A DNA stretch of 64,000 bases from Ovis canadensis (taxonomy: Eukaryota > Chordata > Mammalia > Artiodactyla > Bovidae): NCBI RefSeq assembly GCF_042477335.2, contig NC_091257.1, positions 46,470,501 through 46,534,500 on the forward strand, read 5' to 3'. Below are positions 24,114-36,797 of the stretch, piece after piece (position 1 is the first letter of the stretch; every line of letters begins with the position of its first letter). The translations under genes and the position numbers were made by a program. The notes below the pieces were generated by a model. The model saw nothing but the letters and a program-made list of their open reading frames with translations. It was not told where the DNA came from and ran no database searches.

Positions 24114-24251
24114 TTCCATTTTTTGGCCAAGCCATGTGGCATAGGGGATCTTAGTTCTCTGAGGATCTTAGTTCCATGACCAGGGATAGAACCCATGCCC
24201 CCTGCAGTGGAAGCACAGCATCTTAACCACCAGACCACCAGGGAAGTCCCA
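24114..24251 (-). mobile_element. CHR-type SINE with imperfect target duplication
   Basis: Reverse CHR ending in CCACCAGGGAAGTCCCA. Flanks AGAATTTGAATTTTT (24099-24113) and AGAATCTAAATTTTT (24252-24266) agree at 13 of 15 bases. Confidence 0.85.
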
Positions 24252-24266
24252 AGAATCTAAATTTTT

Positions 24267-25124
24267 AAAGAACATATTTGCATCCCTATAAGCAGCCCAT
24301 GATAGATGTTTTACTAGCTTTTGGCAAATTAATGAAAGGGACATTAGATCTCACATAAAACAATGCTACATTTAAAAATTAGTTCTTATAACAACTACAT
24401 TTGAGAACTAAAACCTCAACACATTTCAGAAAGGAAATGGAGGAAAATGGTATTTGACCATCAAAGACAGCTTTGTAAAAGAATGTCCTTATCGTGAAGT
24501 CCCAGGAGTTGAACTGTGTATGGTTACTCGGCAAAAAAAAGCAGTATCACAGACCTCATCCTAAGACAAATTTAAAACTGCAAAACAATATGTTCTCTTA
24601 CTGTAGTTTGAAGTCCTTGAGTTTGGACTAATTTTAGCTCTTAGATTATTTAATGTTGAAGAAAAAATATTTATTTACAGTTTAGAGGCAACTACTTCCA
24701 CAAGTTTTTAAGGCATCTTAAAGAAATATTAATAATTAGCTGTATCTAAAATCATTTCAAGATTACCTTGCTTCTAAAATCTCCTTTTTTGGTTTGTTTG
24801 TTTATTCTTGTCTTGGATAAAATACTCTTCCCTCATTTGCGGATTTTGGGGGGGATAAAGTAAAGAACTTCAGAGGAAGGGCAGAAAACCCCTAAAAGTA
24901 CACGTCCTTGAGATCTTTTCTGAGACCTGGCAATTGCTAGTTTAGGGGATGGAGTCATGCTCGTAAATTCAGTGGGCCTGATATGGAATGGAAACACTGG
25001 AAACTCAAAGATAAGGACAGCTTTAAGCTTTGAGATCTTGCATATATGAAAAATAAAATATCACTTTCTTCTCAGGAATCTACTTATATGAAGTGTCTGA
25101 GGTTAGACTGATGTTTAGTATCAG
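24267..25124. other. No gene or clear repeat
   Basis: AT-rich sequence without a recognised signature. Confidence 0.45.
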
Positions 25125-25412
25125 AAATTCCATTGATGCAGCAACATGGACAGACCTAGAGATATCATACTAAGTGAAGCAAGTCAGAAAGAACGACAAA
25201 TTCCATATGATATCTCTTGTGTGTGGAATCTAAAATATGACACAAATAAATTCATCTATGAAACAGAAACAGACTCACAGACACTGAGAACAGACTTGTG
25301 GTTGCCAAGAAGGGGTTGCAGGGGAAGGACTGGGAGGCTGGGGTTAGCAGATGTAGGCTATTAGTTAGAGAGGATGGATAACCAACAAGGTCCTGCTATA
25401 TGGCACTTGGAA
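25125..25412 (+). mobile_element. L1 3' fragment
   Basis: The end of ORF2 and start of the 3' UTR: CAACATGGACAGACCTAGAG, AAGCAAGTCAGAAAGAACG, GGAATCTAAAATATGAC and GGATAACCAACAAGGTCC. It lacks the terminal part. Confidence 0.85.
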
Positions 25413-26631
25413 AGCCAGAGACAAAATGAACCACCTTCACATTTTCTGAAGGCTTACAGGGGTCAGAGACATTTGAAGACTCGAGGATTCTGCTTGGATT
25501 CATAGCAGTAACTTTACTGAACAAAATTGTGGAAGAAACCTGTGGACTCCCATCTCTTATCCTCATTTGCATCCAGAGGCTATATAGGCTGTTAAAAAGC
25601 CAACTTAAAGTGAATTCTAATAATAATAATTATTTATTATTAGAACAGTCTTTAGACTGAATTTACTGACAAGTCACAATAGCACTTGCTGTTTGACTAT
25701 ATATGCCAAAGGACAGCAAGAACTCTAGAGAACATTATTCTCAGAATCAAGATTCACACACGGACTCAGTGATTATGTATGTAAATAATAGTCTTGTTCT
25801 TCATAAAATGGGGGGGACTATCTAACATATTGGTTAAGAGGAAAATTTGTTTCCTGAAGTTCATTACTAATTAAATTGTCCATTTGTTTTTAGAAAATAC
25901 ATGCTGCCTTAGAGTGAAGGATCATGAGATCTTCACTTTACCCTTAAATCAATGGTTGAATTGCACATGAAGGATTACTATTTCTGTTCATTTTCTGTAA
26001 GCTGAAATAATTCAAAAGAAAGTTTTTAAAAAGTCATTTCTCCTGTCTTTTGCTTATCAGCTGTATAATCCAGTTCAAGTTACTTGCTGTTTGGAAACCT
26101 CAAGGTTCTCATCTTAAAATGAGAATAATGCTGGTAACATCCTCAAAGAACTCAATGAAATAAACAATAACTCAAAAAAGTTAGTAATGACACAAATCTT
26201 AAAAGTATTTACTGCTCATGCTTGATCACAGTTTTTGGTTTGGTCAGTTAGAACTAGCTGAGGGCCCACCTACATGACATCCACTATGATAATAAAATAT
26301 GCTGACGCTATCCATAATAAATAATTGTAAGTGCTCAACGGCATTCAACTTTTGTTAACTACAACCATTATAAAGTGGACTATTATTGAAGTGCTCTGTT
26401 TAATTATAAAACAACTACATATGTCCAAAGATACTTATTAAATGAGACTGAATGGATTGGAAATTTGTCAGACATTAAAATTTATCTTGAAACTGGAATT
26501 TTTAGCATGTGAAGTTCTCATGAACTTTACCCTCCAATGGGACCAGGTAGCACTGCTCTCCTGAATCTCAGACAAGCAGCCCCAGTGCCAGTAGCATCAC
26601 TGGAGCCTTCCTTTTCTCCCCTCCAAGTCCA
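25413..26631. other. No gene; weak MIR remnants
   Basis: A MIR-like stretch around 26050-26340 (GTATAATCCAGTTCAAGTTA, CATCTTAAAATGAGAATAAT). Nothing coding. Confidence 0.4.
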
Positions 26632-26830
26632 TTTTTAATGTGTATTTTTTGTTACATATACTAAATTGTAAATGATATAATGTCCACTTAAAGTTTATTA
26701 TTTTCAACTGTACATTTAAGTGGCACTAAGTATATTCATAATGTTACATCACCCCCTATAATGTCTATTCCAGAATATTTGCATCCTTTTTGTCACTGGA
26801 ACAATATTCCAGGGAGGTGGAAATATTACA
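26632..26830 (-). mobile_element. Old L1M 3' UTR-like fragment
   Basis: AACTGTACATTTAAGTGGCA and TTCATAATGTTACATCACC resemble the reversed 3' UTR of old mammalian L1. Heavily decayed. Confidence 0.5.
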
Positions 26831-27959
26831 TCTCTAAGTTTTTGAAACTCGAACTTTAAACTTTTGACTAAGTTACATGGTTTAAAGCCCCACTCAATCC
26901 TGTTTATGAAATCTAATTTCCAAAAAGTTGGTACTATTTTACATTCAAACTGGACATCTCTGAGAATAAAGGGGGATAAACTAGAACTACTTGGGTAAAC
27001 TAGGACATATTATTATTAAGAATAAACGTTCAATGAACTATTGCTTCAGTTCATTGCCTTAGGTACCAAGTGGAAGGAAGCTTTCTCTTCAGAAATGTTT
27101 ATTACTAGACTCTATGACCAGAACCACTATGGTGCTGCTGATACATAGGAAATTTCATGATTCTTAGAAGAGTAAGCTTGGGTAAATAATTAATGGGCAA
27201 ATATTGTTCTGGGGAGCCATCAGGTTTGGGTTCTTTAGACAAAGTTGGTAAAATATCATTCTAATTACCCCAAAATCAGGAAGCACAGAAAGTCTACTCT
27301 AAAGCAAAAAGTCTTAATAGCTATTTATAAGACTTCACACATGAGTAAACATTTCACTTCACATATTGGATGAAAATTAATCAAGTCATTGTCTTACAAG
27401 TAAAACAAAGAGTACAGGAGCCTACATATTACATTTTCAGTAACAGAGAAGAGGGATCTGTGTTCAAAACAAAAATGGAAAAGGCATCATTCAAGTAAGA
27501 CTTGCTCCTGAAGTGAAAGCATCTAATTGTATGAAAAAATTTTAATGTCACACAAGTTTCTTTCCTCTTTGATCAGCAGGATGGTGTACTAAAATTCTCC
27601 ACAGCTTGAGACAAAGAATGTGAAATTTGGAGTCAAACTATCTGGGCCTGAACTCTAGTTCAGCCACTTAGTCGATGGAAGATTGCTTGCAGCAAAAATG
27701 GTTGGATGCCCATCCAAAATCTTTTCTTCCTTGTTCCCAACAAAACTCTGAATTTCTCAGACACACCGCCTGTCTCCCTTCAAAACCATGCTTCCCAGGC
27801 ATAGGACTTCTTAAAAAGGTTAACTTCAAATTCCCTTTATTCCCTCTGCCAATGACTGGCTCAGGAATGTACATGTGACCAATCTGAACAAATGAGAAAC
27901 AAGGAAAGTTTTGCTGGGGCTTTGGGTAAAACTCTTCCTCTATCTTCTGGGACAGTGTC
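26831..27959. other. No gene recognised
   Basis: A short MIR-like piece near 27605-27670 (GGAGTCAAACTATCTGGGCC). The overlapping frames at 27668-27985 on the two strands show no known domain. Confidence 0.4.
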
Positions 27960-27971
27960 AAGAAGTGACTC

Positions 27972-28344
27972 ACAACAGAGGACAAATATCATATGACATC
28001 CCTTATATGAGAAATCTAAAAAGAAATGATAAAAATTGAACGTATTTACAAAAGAGAAACTCATAGACTTAGAGTATGAATTTATGGTTACCAAGGGGAA
28101 AGTTGGGGGAAGGGATAGTTAAAGACTTTGGGATTGACATGTATACACTGCTTTATTTAAAATGGATAACCAATAAAGACCTACTGTATAGCACAGGGAA
28201 TGCTGCTCTATGTTATGCGGCAGCCTGGATGGGAGGGGACTTTGGGGGAGAATGGATACATGTATATGTATGGCTGAGTCCCTTTGCTGTACAACTGAAA
28301 CTATCACAACATTGTTCATCAGCTGTATGCCAATATCAAACAAA
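27972..28344 (+). mobile_element. L1 3' UTR insertion with 12-bp target duplication
   Basis: L1 3' UTR (TGGATAACCAATAAAGACCT, ATCAGCTGTATGCCAATATC) between identical flanks AAGAAGTGACTC at 27960-27971 and 28345-28356. Confidence 0.9.
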
Positions 28345-28356
28345 AAGAAGTGACTC

Positions 28357-29384
28357 CTCGTCTCTGGGTATGCACAGATGCACATACAATGCAGCCTGCT
28401 GTGCTGCTTTGTTCAATAACCAGTCTTAAGATGAAGTCAACACACAGAAGTGAGCCAGACTAAAGCTCTCTTAGGGAAATGAAGCCAGAACCAAGGTTCT
28501 TAGGTTGCCCTATCTTTGGACTTCTATATCCGTGGCCAAGAATTTGACAGAATTTAAGCCAATTCGGTGAGGTTTTTGACATTTATAGCTGAAAGCACTC
28601 TGATCTTCCTGAGTAATTTTCTAACCTGTGAAAATCAGATTGACAGCTCCATTGCAACCTTGCAAGAATTCTCAACACAAGTTAAGGTTTATGTACCGTG
28701 TTTGATGCAACACAAGTTTTCAGTAAATGATATCAGGCTTGAGGTGCTGCTTGCCTGGAACACTGAGTATCTGCTGTTAACTTTGCTAATAATTAACTTT
28801 GGCAAATCTTTAACAGCCTTAATTTCTGATTGCTCGCATTTCCATATCATATAAAACTGGTGATACTAGTCTCCAATGAACACATTTTTATAGATCAGCT
28901 TATTCTAAATCTCCTTGAGGTCCCAAGAGACAAGGAATAGAATAATAATGCATTGGTACTATTCGATTTCACTGCACAGTTACATACACATACCTCAAAG
29001 CAAATAAAATAGAATCAGGCTGATAACAGAAATTAATTTATCACATTAAATGCTCATTTCAAAAAGAACTCCAGGGAATTTAACATATTGACTATGTCCC
29101 AATAAACTTTAAAATGAATATAGTAGAATATGTTAAAATTTACAATGTAAGCCTGAGCCATAATTCCTTAATTTAGAAAAGTAAAAATTTAGAATTTATC
29201 AAGAATAACACAATTAAGAAAGACCCAAAGGAGTGAAGGTAAAATCCTAAAATTTAAAATTTTTAGATACTTTCATTTTTCCAAGCAAAACAACATCAAC
29301 CATAATAAACTAAAGAGAGGATTAAAATATTAATTAAATATACAAGCTTAGGTTATACAGCCTAAACTTGAAAACTTACTCTGA
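28357..29384. other. No gene or clear repeat
   Basis: One open frame at 28567-28854 (95 codons) has no recognised feature. The rest is AT-rich. Confidence 0.4.
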
Positions 29385-29560
29385 TATATGTATACTATGT
29401 AACTTTGAGCATGTTTCTTAGCCTCTGTTAGCCTGCTTTCTCATATATGAAGTGGAGATAATACAACCTACCTCACAGATTGGGTTTAAATAAGATAACA
29501 TAAGCCAAATTCTTATATAGGTGCCAAGTGTGTAATAACCACTGAATTAAATATTTTAAT
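29385..29560 (+). mobile_element. MIR-like SINE
   Basis: ACTTTGAGCATGTTTCTTAG, TATGAAGTGGAGATAATACA and ACCTCACAGATTGGGTTTAA follow the MIR layout in sense orientation. Confidence 0.6.
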
Positions 29561-29645
29561 TATATTCTCATAATAAAATTAGTTCCATGGGATCTCACTG
29601 ACTTGGTAGTCTATTATAGCACCTTGGGTTTAAAAGAACAGGTTC

Positions 29646-30105
29646 TCATCAAAAAGAATGAAGTAATGCCATTTGCAGCAACATGGATGCATCTAGAGAC
29701 TGTCATTCTGAGTGAAGTAAGTCAGATAGAGAAGCAGCAATACCATATGACATCCCCTATATGTGGAATCTAAAAATACAAAGGAACTTATTTGCAAAAG
29801 AGAAACAGACTCACAGACTTAGAGAATGAACTTATAGGTGCCAGGAGGAAGGGTGGGGGGAAAGGAAAGGATAGTTAGGGAGTTTGGGACTGACATGTAC
29901 ACACTGTTATATTTAAGACGGATAACCAATAAGGACCTGCTGTATTGCACAGGGAACCTGTTCAGTGTTATGTGGCATCCTGGATGGTAGGGGAGTTTGG
30001 GAAAGAATGGAAACATATATGTATATGGGTGAGTCCCTTTGATGTCACTATCACAACACTGTTAATTGGCTATATCCCAATATAAAATAAAAAGTTAAAA
30101 AAATT
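29646..30105 (+). mobile_element. L1 3' fragment
   Basis: End of ORF2 (GCAGCAACATGGATGCATCT, GAGTGAAGTAAGTCAGATAG), then the 3' UTR to an A-rich tail. Possible imperfect target duplication AAAGAACAGGTT / AAAAAACAGGCT near 29634 and 30105. Confidence 0.88.
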
Positions 30106-30275
30106 AAAAAACAGGCTTAAATTTCAGATGGGCAAAGGGAAAGCCTCAAAAATATTCCCAGCAACTCCAAGAAAAGACAGGTGGCAAACACTATAAACAC
30201 ATTATTGACCAGATACGTATTTATGTATTAATTTGTCTTTTGTTATCCAAATGTTATTGACTGGAGTGTTTCAAT

Positions 30276-30297
30276 ATTCATATATATATATATATAA
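30276..30297. repeat. (TA)n microsatellite
   Basis: About nine TA units. Confidence 0.85.
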
Positions 30298-30369
30298 CAA
30301 ATTGCTGTCCACAGGCATTAGTTTCTGCAAAAATCCCCTGGTCAATTATGTACAAAAATAAAATCATAT

Positions 30370-33300
30370 AGGAATTTCTCCTTTTGGATAAGATAGAGTA
30401 GCAGGTACTGGATTTAACTTCCTGTCTGAAACAACTAAAATATAGACAAAATGAATGAAACAATGGTTTTCAGACACTGGACGTTAAGCAGCTCCAGATG
30501 GTGATCCTAGAGAAAAGGGGATGCAAATCAGGCAAGTCCTACAACTCCCCTAACTTACTGCCAAATGCTTTCTAGGCCACAGCAGAGGGAGGGGAAAACT
30601 CAAGCAGAGTCCAGTGGATTCTCTGAGTAGATAGATGTTATAGATTCAGGGGCCTGGGGATGCCCAGGTGGATACAGAGTGGAGAAGGCTTCACAGAGAG
30701 AAACCTCTGCAGTGTGCTCCGTCTACAGCTGAGGAGTGACAAGCACATTTAAGGGAGGAAATTACCTGAATCTGGGGAGAGAATCACCAGAAAAGAGAAG
30801 GAAAAAGTCCTGAAACTTGAAAAGACCAGGAATAATTCACGTTCTCACCAAATAGAAAGGAAAATCTTGTAATTCATGAGACGCTGAGTAGAGTCTATGA
30901 TAAGTGCTGCTATGATTCCAACTAATGAAGACTAAAAGTAAGTCTCTAGAAAAAACATACTCTTTATAGGTAACTTAATCTCTTCCCAGAAAAAGATCTT
31001 AAGACATTTATAGGATACCAAAATATTTAATACACACCAAAACAAAATGTACAGTATCCGGCATTCAATAAAAAAATCATCAGATATTTGAAGAAGCAGG
31101 AAAATACAACTCAGTAGAAACAGATTCAAGAATTACAAAGATTATAGAATTAGTAGAAAAAGACACTGAAAGGGTTATAAGTATATTCCACATGTTTCAG
31201 AAGTTAGAGAAATAAACACACAAGCACACTAAATATAGACATGAAAGGTATAAAAAGACACAAAGCTTCCACAATGTTTAAAATGATAAATATACTAAAT
31301 AAGATTAATACCAGATTAGAAACAGTAAACTAAAAAGTAGTGAATTTGAAGATGGAATAGAAACTATCCAAAGAAAAACAGACCCTCCTCCCCAAAAATA
31401 AAGTGGTAAGACAAAAAAATATTTGAAAATAATTGAATAACTACCCAAACTTTCCAAATTTCATGAAAGCTGTTAAGTCCACAGATGCAAGATACTCAAA
31501 GAACTCAAGGACAAGAAAGAAAATTATACCAAATCACATACTAATAAAACTGCTTAAAACTAGTGATAGAAAGAAAAAATTAAAGTAAACCAGATGGAAA
31601 AATGAAACATCATGAACGTGGGAACGAAGGTAAGAATGACAACAAACTTCTCATTGGAAACAATGCAAGTCACAAGGGAGAGGAGCACTACCTTTAAAAT
31701 ACTAAAAGAACATATACTGTCAGTTCAGTTTTAAAAAAAGATTTTAAACAATGGAGAAATATACATGTCTTCAAAAACTGTATAAAAACTGAAGGAATTT
31801 ATCACCAGCAGTCCAGTCCTATAAGAAATATTAAAGGAAATCCTTCAGAGAAATAATATTCATTGAAAATGCAGATTTACACAAAATATAGAGTACTGAA
31901 AAGGATAAGCAGGTGGATAAATACTAAATATTTTCTTTAAAAAAACTTTTAAAGGTAACTGACAGTTTAAAACAAATAAACAAAAAATACAATATAGCAC
32001 AGTGCAGTTTATAATATATGTAGAAGTAAAATGTGTAAGGTTAAATCTAAATGATATAGACACATGAATGAAAGGCAGATGTTCAGTTTAAATAAAAAAC
32101 ATAAGAACCAAAATTTGCTGTCTATAAGAAAACAACTTGAAGTATAAAGAAACAAATAAATTCAAGGTAAAATGATATGCTAAGAGATATGCTAATTATA
32201 TAACTAAAAATAGCTGGAGTGGTTATAATAATATCATAGTATATAATATAATATGAATATACATATAATATATAATATAATATTACTTGGGATAATATAA
32301 TATATATAATTAATATAATATAATATTACTTGGGATATAGAGGATATCAGAGAATATAATATTACTTGGGATAAAGAGGATAATTTCTGAATGATAATAA
32401 GGTTATTTATCAAGAGAACATAACAACCCTAAACATTTAAGCACCTACTAATAGAGGTACAAAATACACAAGGCAAAAATGGATAAAATTGCAAGAAGAA
32501 ACAGTTAAGTCCACAGTTATAGTCAAGGATTTAACACTCTTCTCTCACTAACTGGCAAAACGAGTACACAGAAAATAAAGACATGGAAGATGTAAACAAT
32601 AATATCAACTGAGCTGATCTAACTGACATTAGCAAAACACTCCACCCAGCAACATCACAATATACATTCTTTTCAAGTGCACAGAGAAAAGCTTACCAAG
32701 AAAGACCACTTTCTGGTTCATAAAAGTCATAATAAAGTTAAATGGATTTACAAAGTATATTCATTGACCATACTGAAATTAATCTAAAGTAATCTACAGT
32801 AGTATTATCTGGAACAGTTCAGGAATATTTGAAACTAAATAACATATTTCTAAATAACCTTTGGTACAAAGAAGAAGTGAAAAGTCAGTCAGAAATTATT
32901 TCTGAATTCCATGAAGAACAAAACATGTCATGTCATATCAAAATTTGTGGAAAGCAGCTAAAGTTTTTGGAGGAAAATCTACAGCACTTAACTCCCATGT
33001 TAAAAACAAAAATAGGTCTCATATTAATTACCTTAAGCAAATATAAAAATTAAGGTAATTAAGTTTTTATAGTTGAAATCCAGTGACCCTTACTTCACAC
33101 TATGAACACACACATAATTAACTCAAAGTGACTCAAGATTTAAATACAAGAGTCAAAGCATAAACCTTCTAGAAGACAACAGGAAAAAATTTTAGTGACC
33201 ATGGGTTTGTCAAAGAACTCTTAAATTTGAAACAAGAAGCACAAACTGTAAAATTAAATTATCACTAAATTAAACTTTAGTGATACTATAAACTTTTGCT

Positions 33301-34000
33301 ATTTAAAAGGCACTATTAAGAAAAGGTAAACCACAAACTGAAAGTAGTTACAAAACATATCTGACAAAAGCTTTGTATCAAGGATTTTCTTAGAAGGCCA
33401 TAATAAAGCAATTCAATCAAAAAAAATGGTCAAAGTATTTGAACAGTCACTTGACCAAAGAAGATACATAGAAAGCAAATAAACACCTGAAAAGATAATT
33501 ATAAAGAAAATTCAAATTAAAGTAAGGAGAAACAATTATATACCCAACAGAATGTTTAAAATTTAAACAAGACTGAACATATACAATTTTATCAAAGATA
33601 TAAAGTAACCACAACTGGTATAGACTGCTGATAGTTATGAAATGTTACAACTTTGGAGAACAGTTTGGTATTTTTAAAAAGTATTAGACATACACTGACC
33701 ATAGACTCAGCTGTTCCAACCCTACATACTGGCGCCAAAGAAATGAAACCATGTGTCCACACGAAGACTTGTGCATGAATGTCCAGGAGAGCAGTATTTG
33801 TAACAGCCAAAAGCTGGAGCCAACTAAAACATGCATCAGTGGGTGAATGGATGAACAAATTGTACATCCATAGACTAGAACAGATTTCTAGTCAATAAAT
33901 AGGGGAATAAACTATTGACGCACAAACAAGTGTGAATCTTAATATTATTATGCTAAGTAAAAGAAGCATAAGAAAACATTTTGGGATAATAGATATGTAT
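30370..34000 (+). mobile_element. Old degenerate L1 (L1M-like), about 3.6 kb
   Basis: No long frame survives, but the order of landmarks fits an old L1 in sense orientation. There is a segment with GAAGGAATTTATCACCAGCA and ATTAAAGGAAATCCTTCAGA near 31790-31850. ORF2-like sequence follows at 33110-33300 (AAACCTTCTAGAAGACAACA, GGTTTGTCAAAGAACTC). ORF2 C-terminal sequence near 33590-33870 includes GTTCCAACCCTACATACTGG and GAATGTCCAGGAGAGCAGTA. Boundaries are approximate and more than one element may be present. Confidence 0.6.
32230..32385. repeat. AT-rich tandem repeat with ATATTACTTGGGATA units
   Basis: Three copies of AATATAATATTACTTGGGAT lie near 32277, 32320 and 32357, separated by variable TA-rich spacers. 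Confidence 0.85.
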
Positions 34001-34029
34001 AATATCTTGATTGTGAAGATGGCTTCCTG

Positions 34030-34210
34030 GTGAACATATGTCTTTAAAGTCAAACATGGAGGTTTGAATGTTAGCCCTACTCTTACAATGTAACCTTACA
34101 AAAGCTACTTACCTGTTTGAGTCTCATCTTCTATATTTGTATGTTATGCGAGAATAAGAACATATGTATCAAAGGCTTGTCTTATTAAACATGATATCAC
34201 ATATAAGTAA
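34030..34210 (+). mobile_element. MIR-like SINE
   Basis: GGAGGTTTGAATGTTAGCCC, AAGCTACTTACCTGTTTGAG and CTCATCTTCTATATTTG follow the MIR layout. Confidence 0.5.
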
Positions 34211-34224
34211 CCAGCACAGTACTT

Positions 34225-34362
34225 GTTAGTCGACTCTGTGTGACTCTGTGGGCTGTAGCCACCAGGCTCCACTGTCCATGGAATTCTTCAGGCAAGAATA
34301 CTGGAGTGGGTAGCCATTTCCTTCTCCAGGGGATCTTCCCAACCCAGGGATCAAACCTGGGC
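34225..34362 (-). mobile_element. Bov-tA SINE, partial
   Basis: Reverse Bov-tA from TTAGTCGACTCTGTGTGACT to AACCCAGGGATCAAACCTGG. The tRNA-like head is missing. Confidence 0.85.
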
Positions 34363-34450
34363 AGCATAGTACTTGGCACCATATAAATGTTCACTTCCTT
34401 ATGTGTATTTTTTTTTTTCTCACTCATTTGTACCATGTCTCCCCTTCTGT

Positions 34451-34656
34451 GGTGGCTCAGATGGTAAAGAATCTGCCTGCAATGCAGGAGACCCAGGTTC
34501 AAACCCTGGGTTGGGAAAAGCCCCTGGAAAAGGAAATGGCAACCCACTCCAGTATTCTTGAATGGAGAATTCCATGGACAGAGGAGCCTAGTTGTGGGCT
34601 ACAGTCCATGGGGTCACAAAAAATCGGACAGGACTGAGCAACTTTCACTTTCACTT
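34451..34656 (+). mobile_element. Bov-tA SINE with 11-bp target duplication
   Basis: Near-complete Bov-tA from GGTGGCTCAGATGGTAAAGA to a CTTTCACTTTCAC end. Identical flanks TCCCCTTCTGT lie at 34440-34450 and 34657-34667. Confidence 0.93.
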
Positions 34657-34793
34657 TCCCCTTCTGTAAAACATACCTCCTTAGCACTATTTTTTTCTAC
34701 CACAGGATGTCTGTCCTCTCCCTCTTGGAACAAAAGAGAAAATATGTTATTTTAGAACTTTTACTCTTTTTAAATTAATATGTTATTCATTCT

Positions 34794-35008
34794 GGATTTC
34801 CTTGGTGGCTCAGACGGCAAAGCGTCTGTCTACAATGCAGGAGACCTGGGTTCGATCCCTGGGTCGGGAAGATCCGCTGGAGAAGGAAATAGCAATCCAC
34901 TCCAGTACTCTTGCCTGGAAAATCCCATGGACAGAGGAGCCTGATATGTTACAGTCCATGGGGTCGCCAAGAGTCGGACATGACTGAGCAACTTAACTTT
35001 CACTTTCT
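34794..35008 (+). mobile_element. Bov-tA SINE with 8-bp target duplication
   Basis: Bov-tA from GGATTTCCTTGGTGGCTCAG to ACTTAACTTTCACTTTC. Flanks TTCATTCT lie at 34786-34793 and 35009-35016. Confidence 0.9.
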
Positions 35009-35232
35009 TTCATTCTATGTTACTTTAACTTCGCCTTGGATTATGAGCTGTTAATCAGGCTCTTCATTTATGGCCTGCTTGGTAGCTGCTGTCCCTCCAA
35101 GGTCGTTTCCTTGTATTTTTTATTTTATCCCTTCATTTCCCATTTTATCCCTAAATCCAGTCCCATTTCCCCCTCCTAATTAGGCACTCTTCTAGCATTT
35201 AATATATGTCTTTGAATATGCATGTACATATA

Positions 35233-35498
35233 TGCTGCTGCTGCTAAGTCGCTTCAGTGGTGTCTGACTCTGTGCGACCCCATAGATGGCAGCCCACCAG
35301 GCTTTCCCGTCCCTGGGATTCTCCAGGCAAGAACACCGGAGTGGGTTGCTATTTCCTTCTCCAATGCATGAAGTGAAAAGTGAAAGTCACTCAGTCGTAT
35401 CCGACTCTTGGTGATCCCATGGACTCCAGCCTACCAGGCTCCTCCGTCCATGGGATTTTCCAGGCAAGAGTACTTGATTGGGGTGCCACTGCCTTCTC
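35233..35498 (-). mobile_element. Composite Bov-tA SINE with target duplication
   Basis: Two reverse Bov-tA-type units in series (35233-35365 and 35372-35498), starting TGCTGCTGCTAAGTCGCTTC. CATGTACATATA flanks the whole block at 35221-35232 and 35499-35510, so both units arrived together as one composite SINE. Confidence 0.88.
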
Positions 35499-35811
35499 CA
35501 TGTACATATATATGTATGTGTATATGTAATATATATATGTGTATGTGCTTTAATACATATTTTAATAGCATTGTGCTATAACTTTTATTTTCCCCTTTAT
35601 GCTGTATTGTAAGGATTTATCCTAGTTCTATACACATCAGTAAATTGCTTCTAATTGACAGCACTGTATTCCATACTATGTATTTATCAAAATTAACTCA
35701 TGTACTCCCTTAGAGAAGGATACCTGGGAGACCAACTTCCTGCTACTGCAAACAATATTGAAATAAGTATCTTTTAAAAAATATTTTATGTTTCTGATAC
35801 TGTTTTTTTAA

Positions 35812-35939
35812 AGTATTTATTTGGCTGCACTGGGTCTTAGTTGTGGCACATGGGATCTAGTTCCCTGACCGGGGATTGAACCCAGGCCCCCTGCATTGGG
35901 AGGGCAGAGTCTCAGCCACTGGATCACCATGGAAGTCCC
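35812..35939 (-). mobile_element. CHR-type SINE
   Basis: Reverse CHR: GTATTTATTTGGCTGCACTG, then TTCCCTGACCGGGGATTGAA and a CATGGAAGTCCC end. Confidence 0.9.
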
Positions 35940-36028
35940 TGAAACAAATACCTTAACACTTGTCTCCTTGTGGACCTACAAAGGAAGTTCTCTGAGTCAC
36001 AGATGTGAAAGGTGGGATTGCTGGGCCA

Positions 36029-36797
36029 TTCAGTTCAGTTCAGTTGCTCAGTCATGTCCGACTCTTTGCGACCCCATGAATCACAGCACGCCAGGCCTCC
36101 CTGTCCATCACCAACTCCCGGAGTTCACTCAAACTCATGTCCATCGAGTCCGTGATGCCATCCAGCCATCTCATCCTCTGTCGTCCCCTTCTCCTCCTGC
36201 CCCCAACCCCTCCCAGCATCAAAGTCTTTTCCAATGAGTCAACTCTTCGCATGAGGGGGCCAAAGTACTGGAGTTTCAGCTTTAGCATCATTCCTTCCAA
36301 GGAAATCCCAGGGCTGATCTCCTTCAGAATGGACTGGTTGGATCTCCTTGCAGTCCAAGGGACTCTCAAGAGTCTTCTCCAACACCACAGTTCAAAAGCA
36401 TCAATTCTTTGGCGCTCAGCCTTCTTCACAGTCCAAATCTCACATCCATACATGACCATAGGAAAAACCATAGCCTTGACTAGACGGTGAGGAAGCAACA
36501 ATTAGAACTGGACATGGAACAACAGACTGGTTCCAAATAGGAAAAGGAGTACGTCAAGGCTGTATATTGTCACCCTGCTTATTTAACTTATATGCAGAGT
36601 ACATCATGAGAAACGTGGACTGGAAGAAACACAAGCTGGAATCAAGATTGCTGGGAGAAATATCAATAACCTCAGATATGCAGATGACACCACCCTTATG
36701 GCAGAAAGTGAAGAGGAACTAAAAAGCCTCTTAATGAAAGTGAAAGTGGAGAGTGAAAAAGTTGGCTTAAAGCTCAACATTCAGAAAACTAAGATCA
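36029..36797 (-). mobile_element. BovB with 5' inversion (twin-priming type), 10-bp target duplication
   Basis: 36029-36489 is the BovB 3' end in reverse orientation. At about 36490 it switches to a plus-orientation segment from further upstream in the ORF (GVRQG, YADDTTLM, then the residues up to QKTKIM). About 270 bp of ORF between the two pieces is missing. The whole block is bounded by TGCTGGGCCA at 36019-36028 and 36798-36807, so it is one insertion. Confidence 0.92.
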
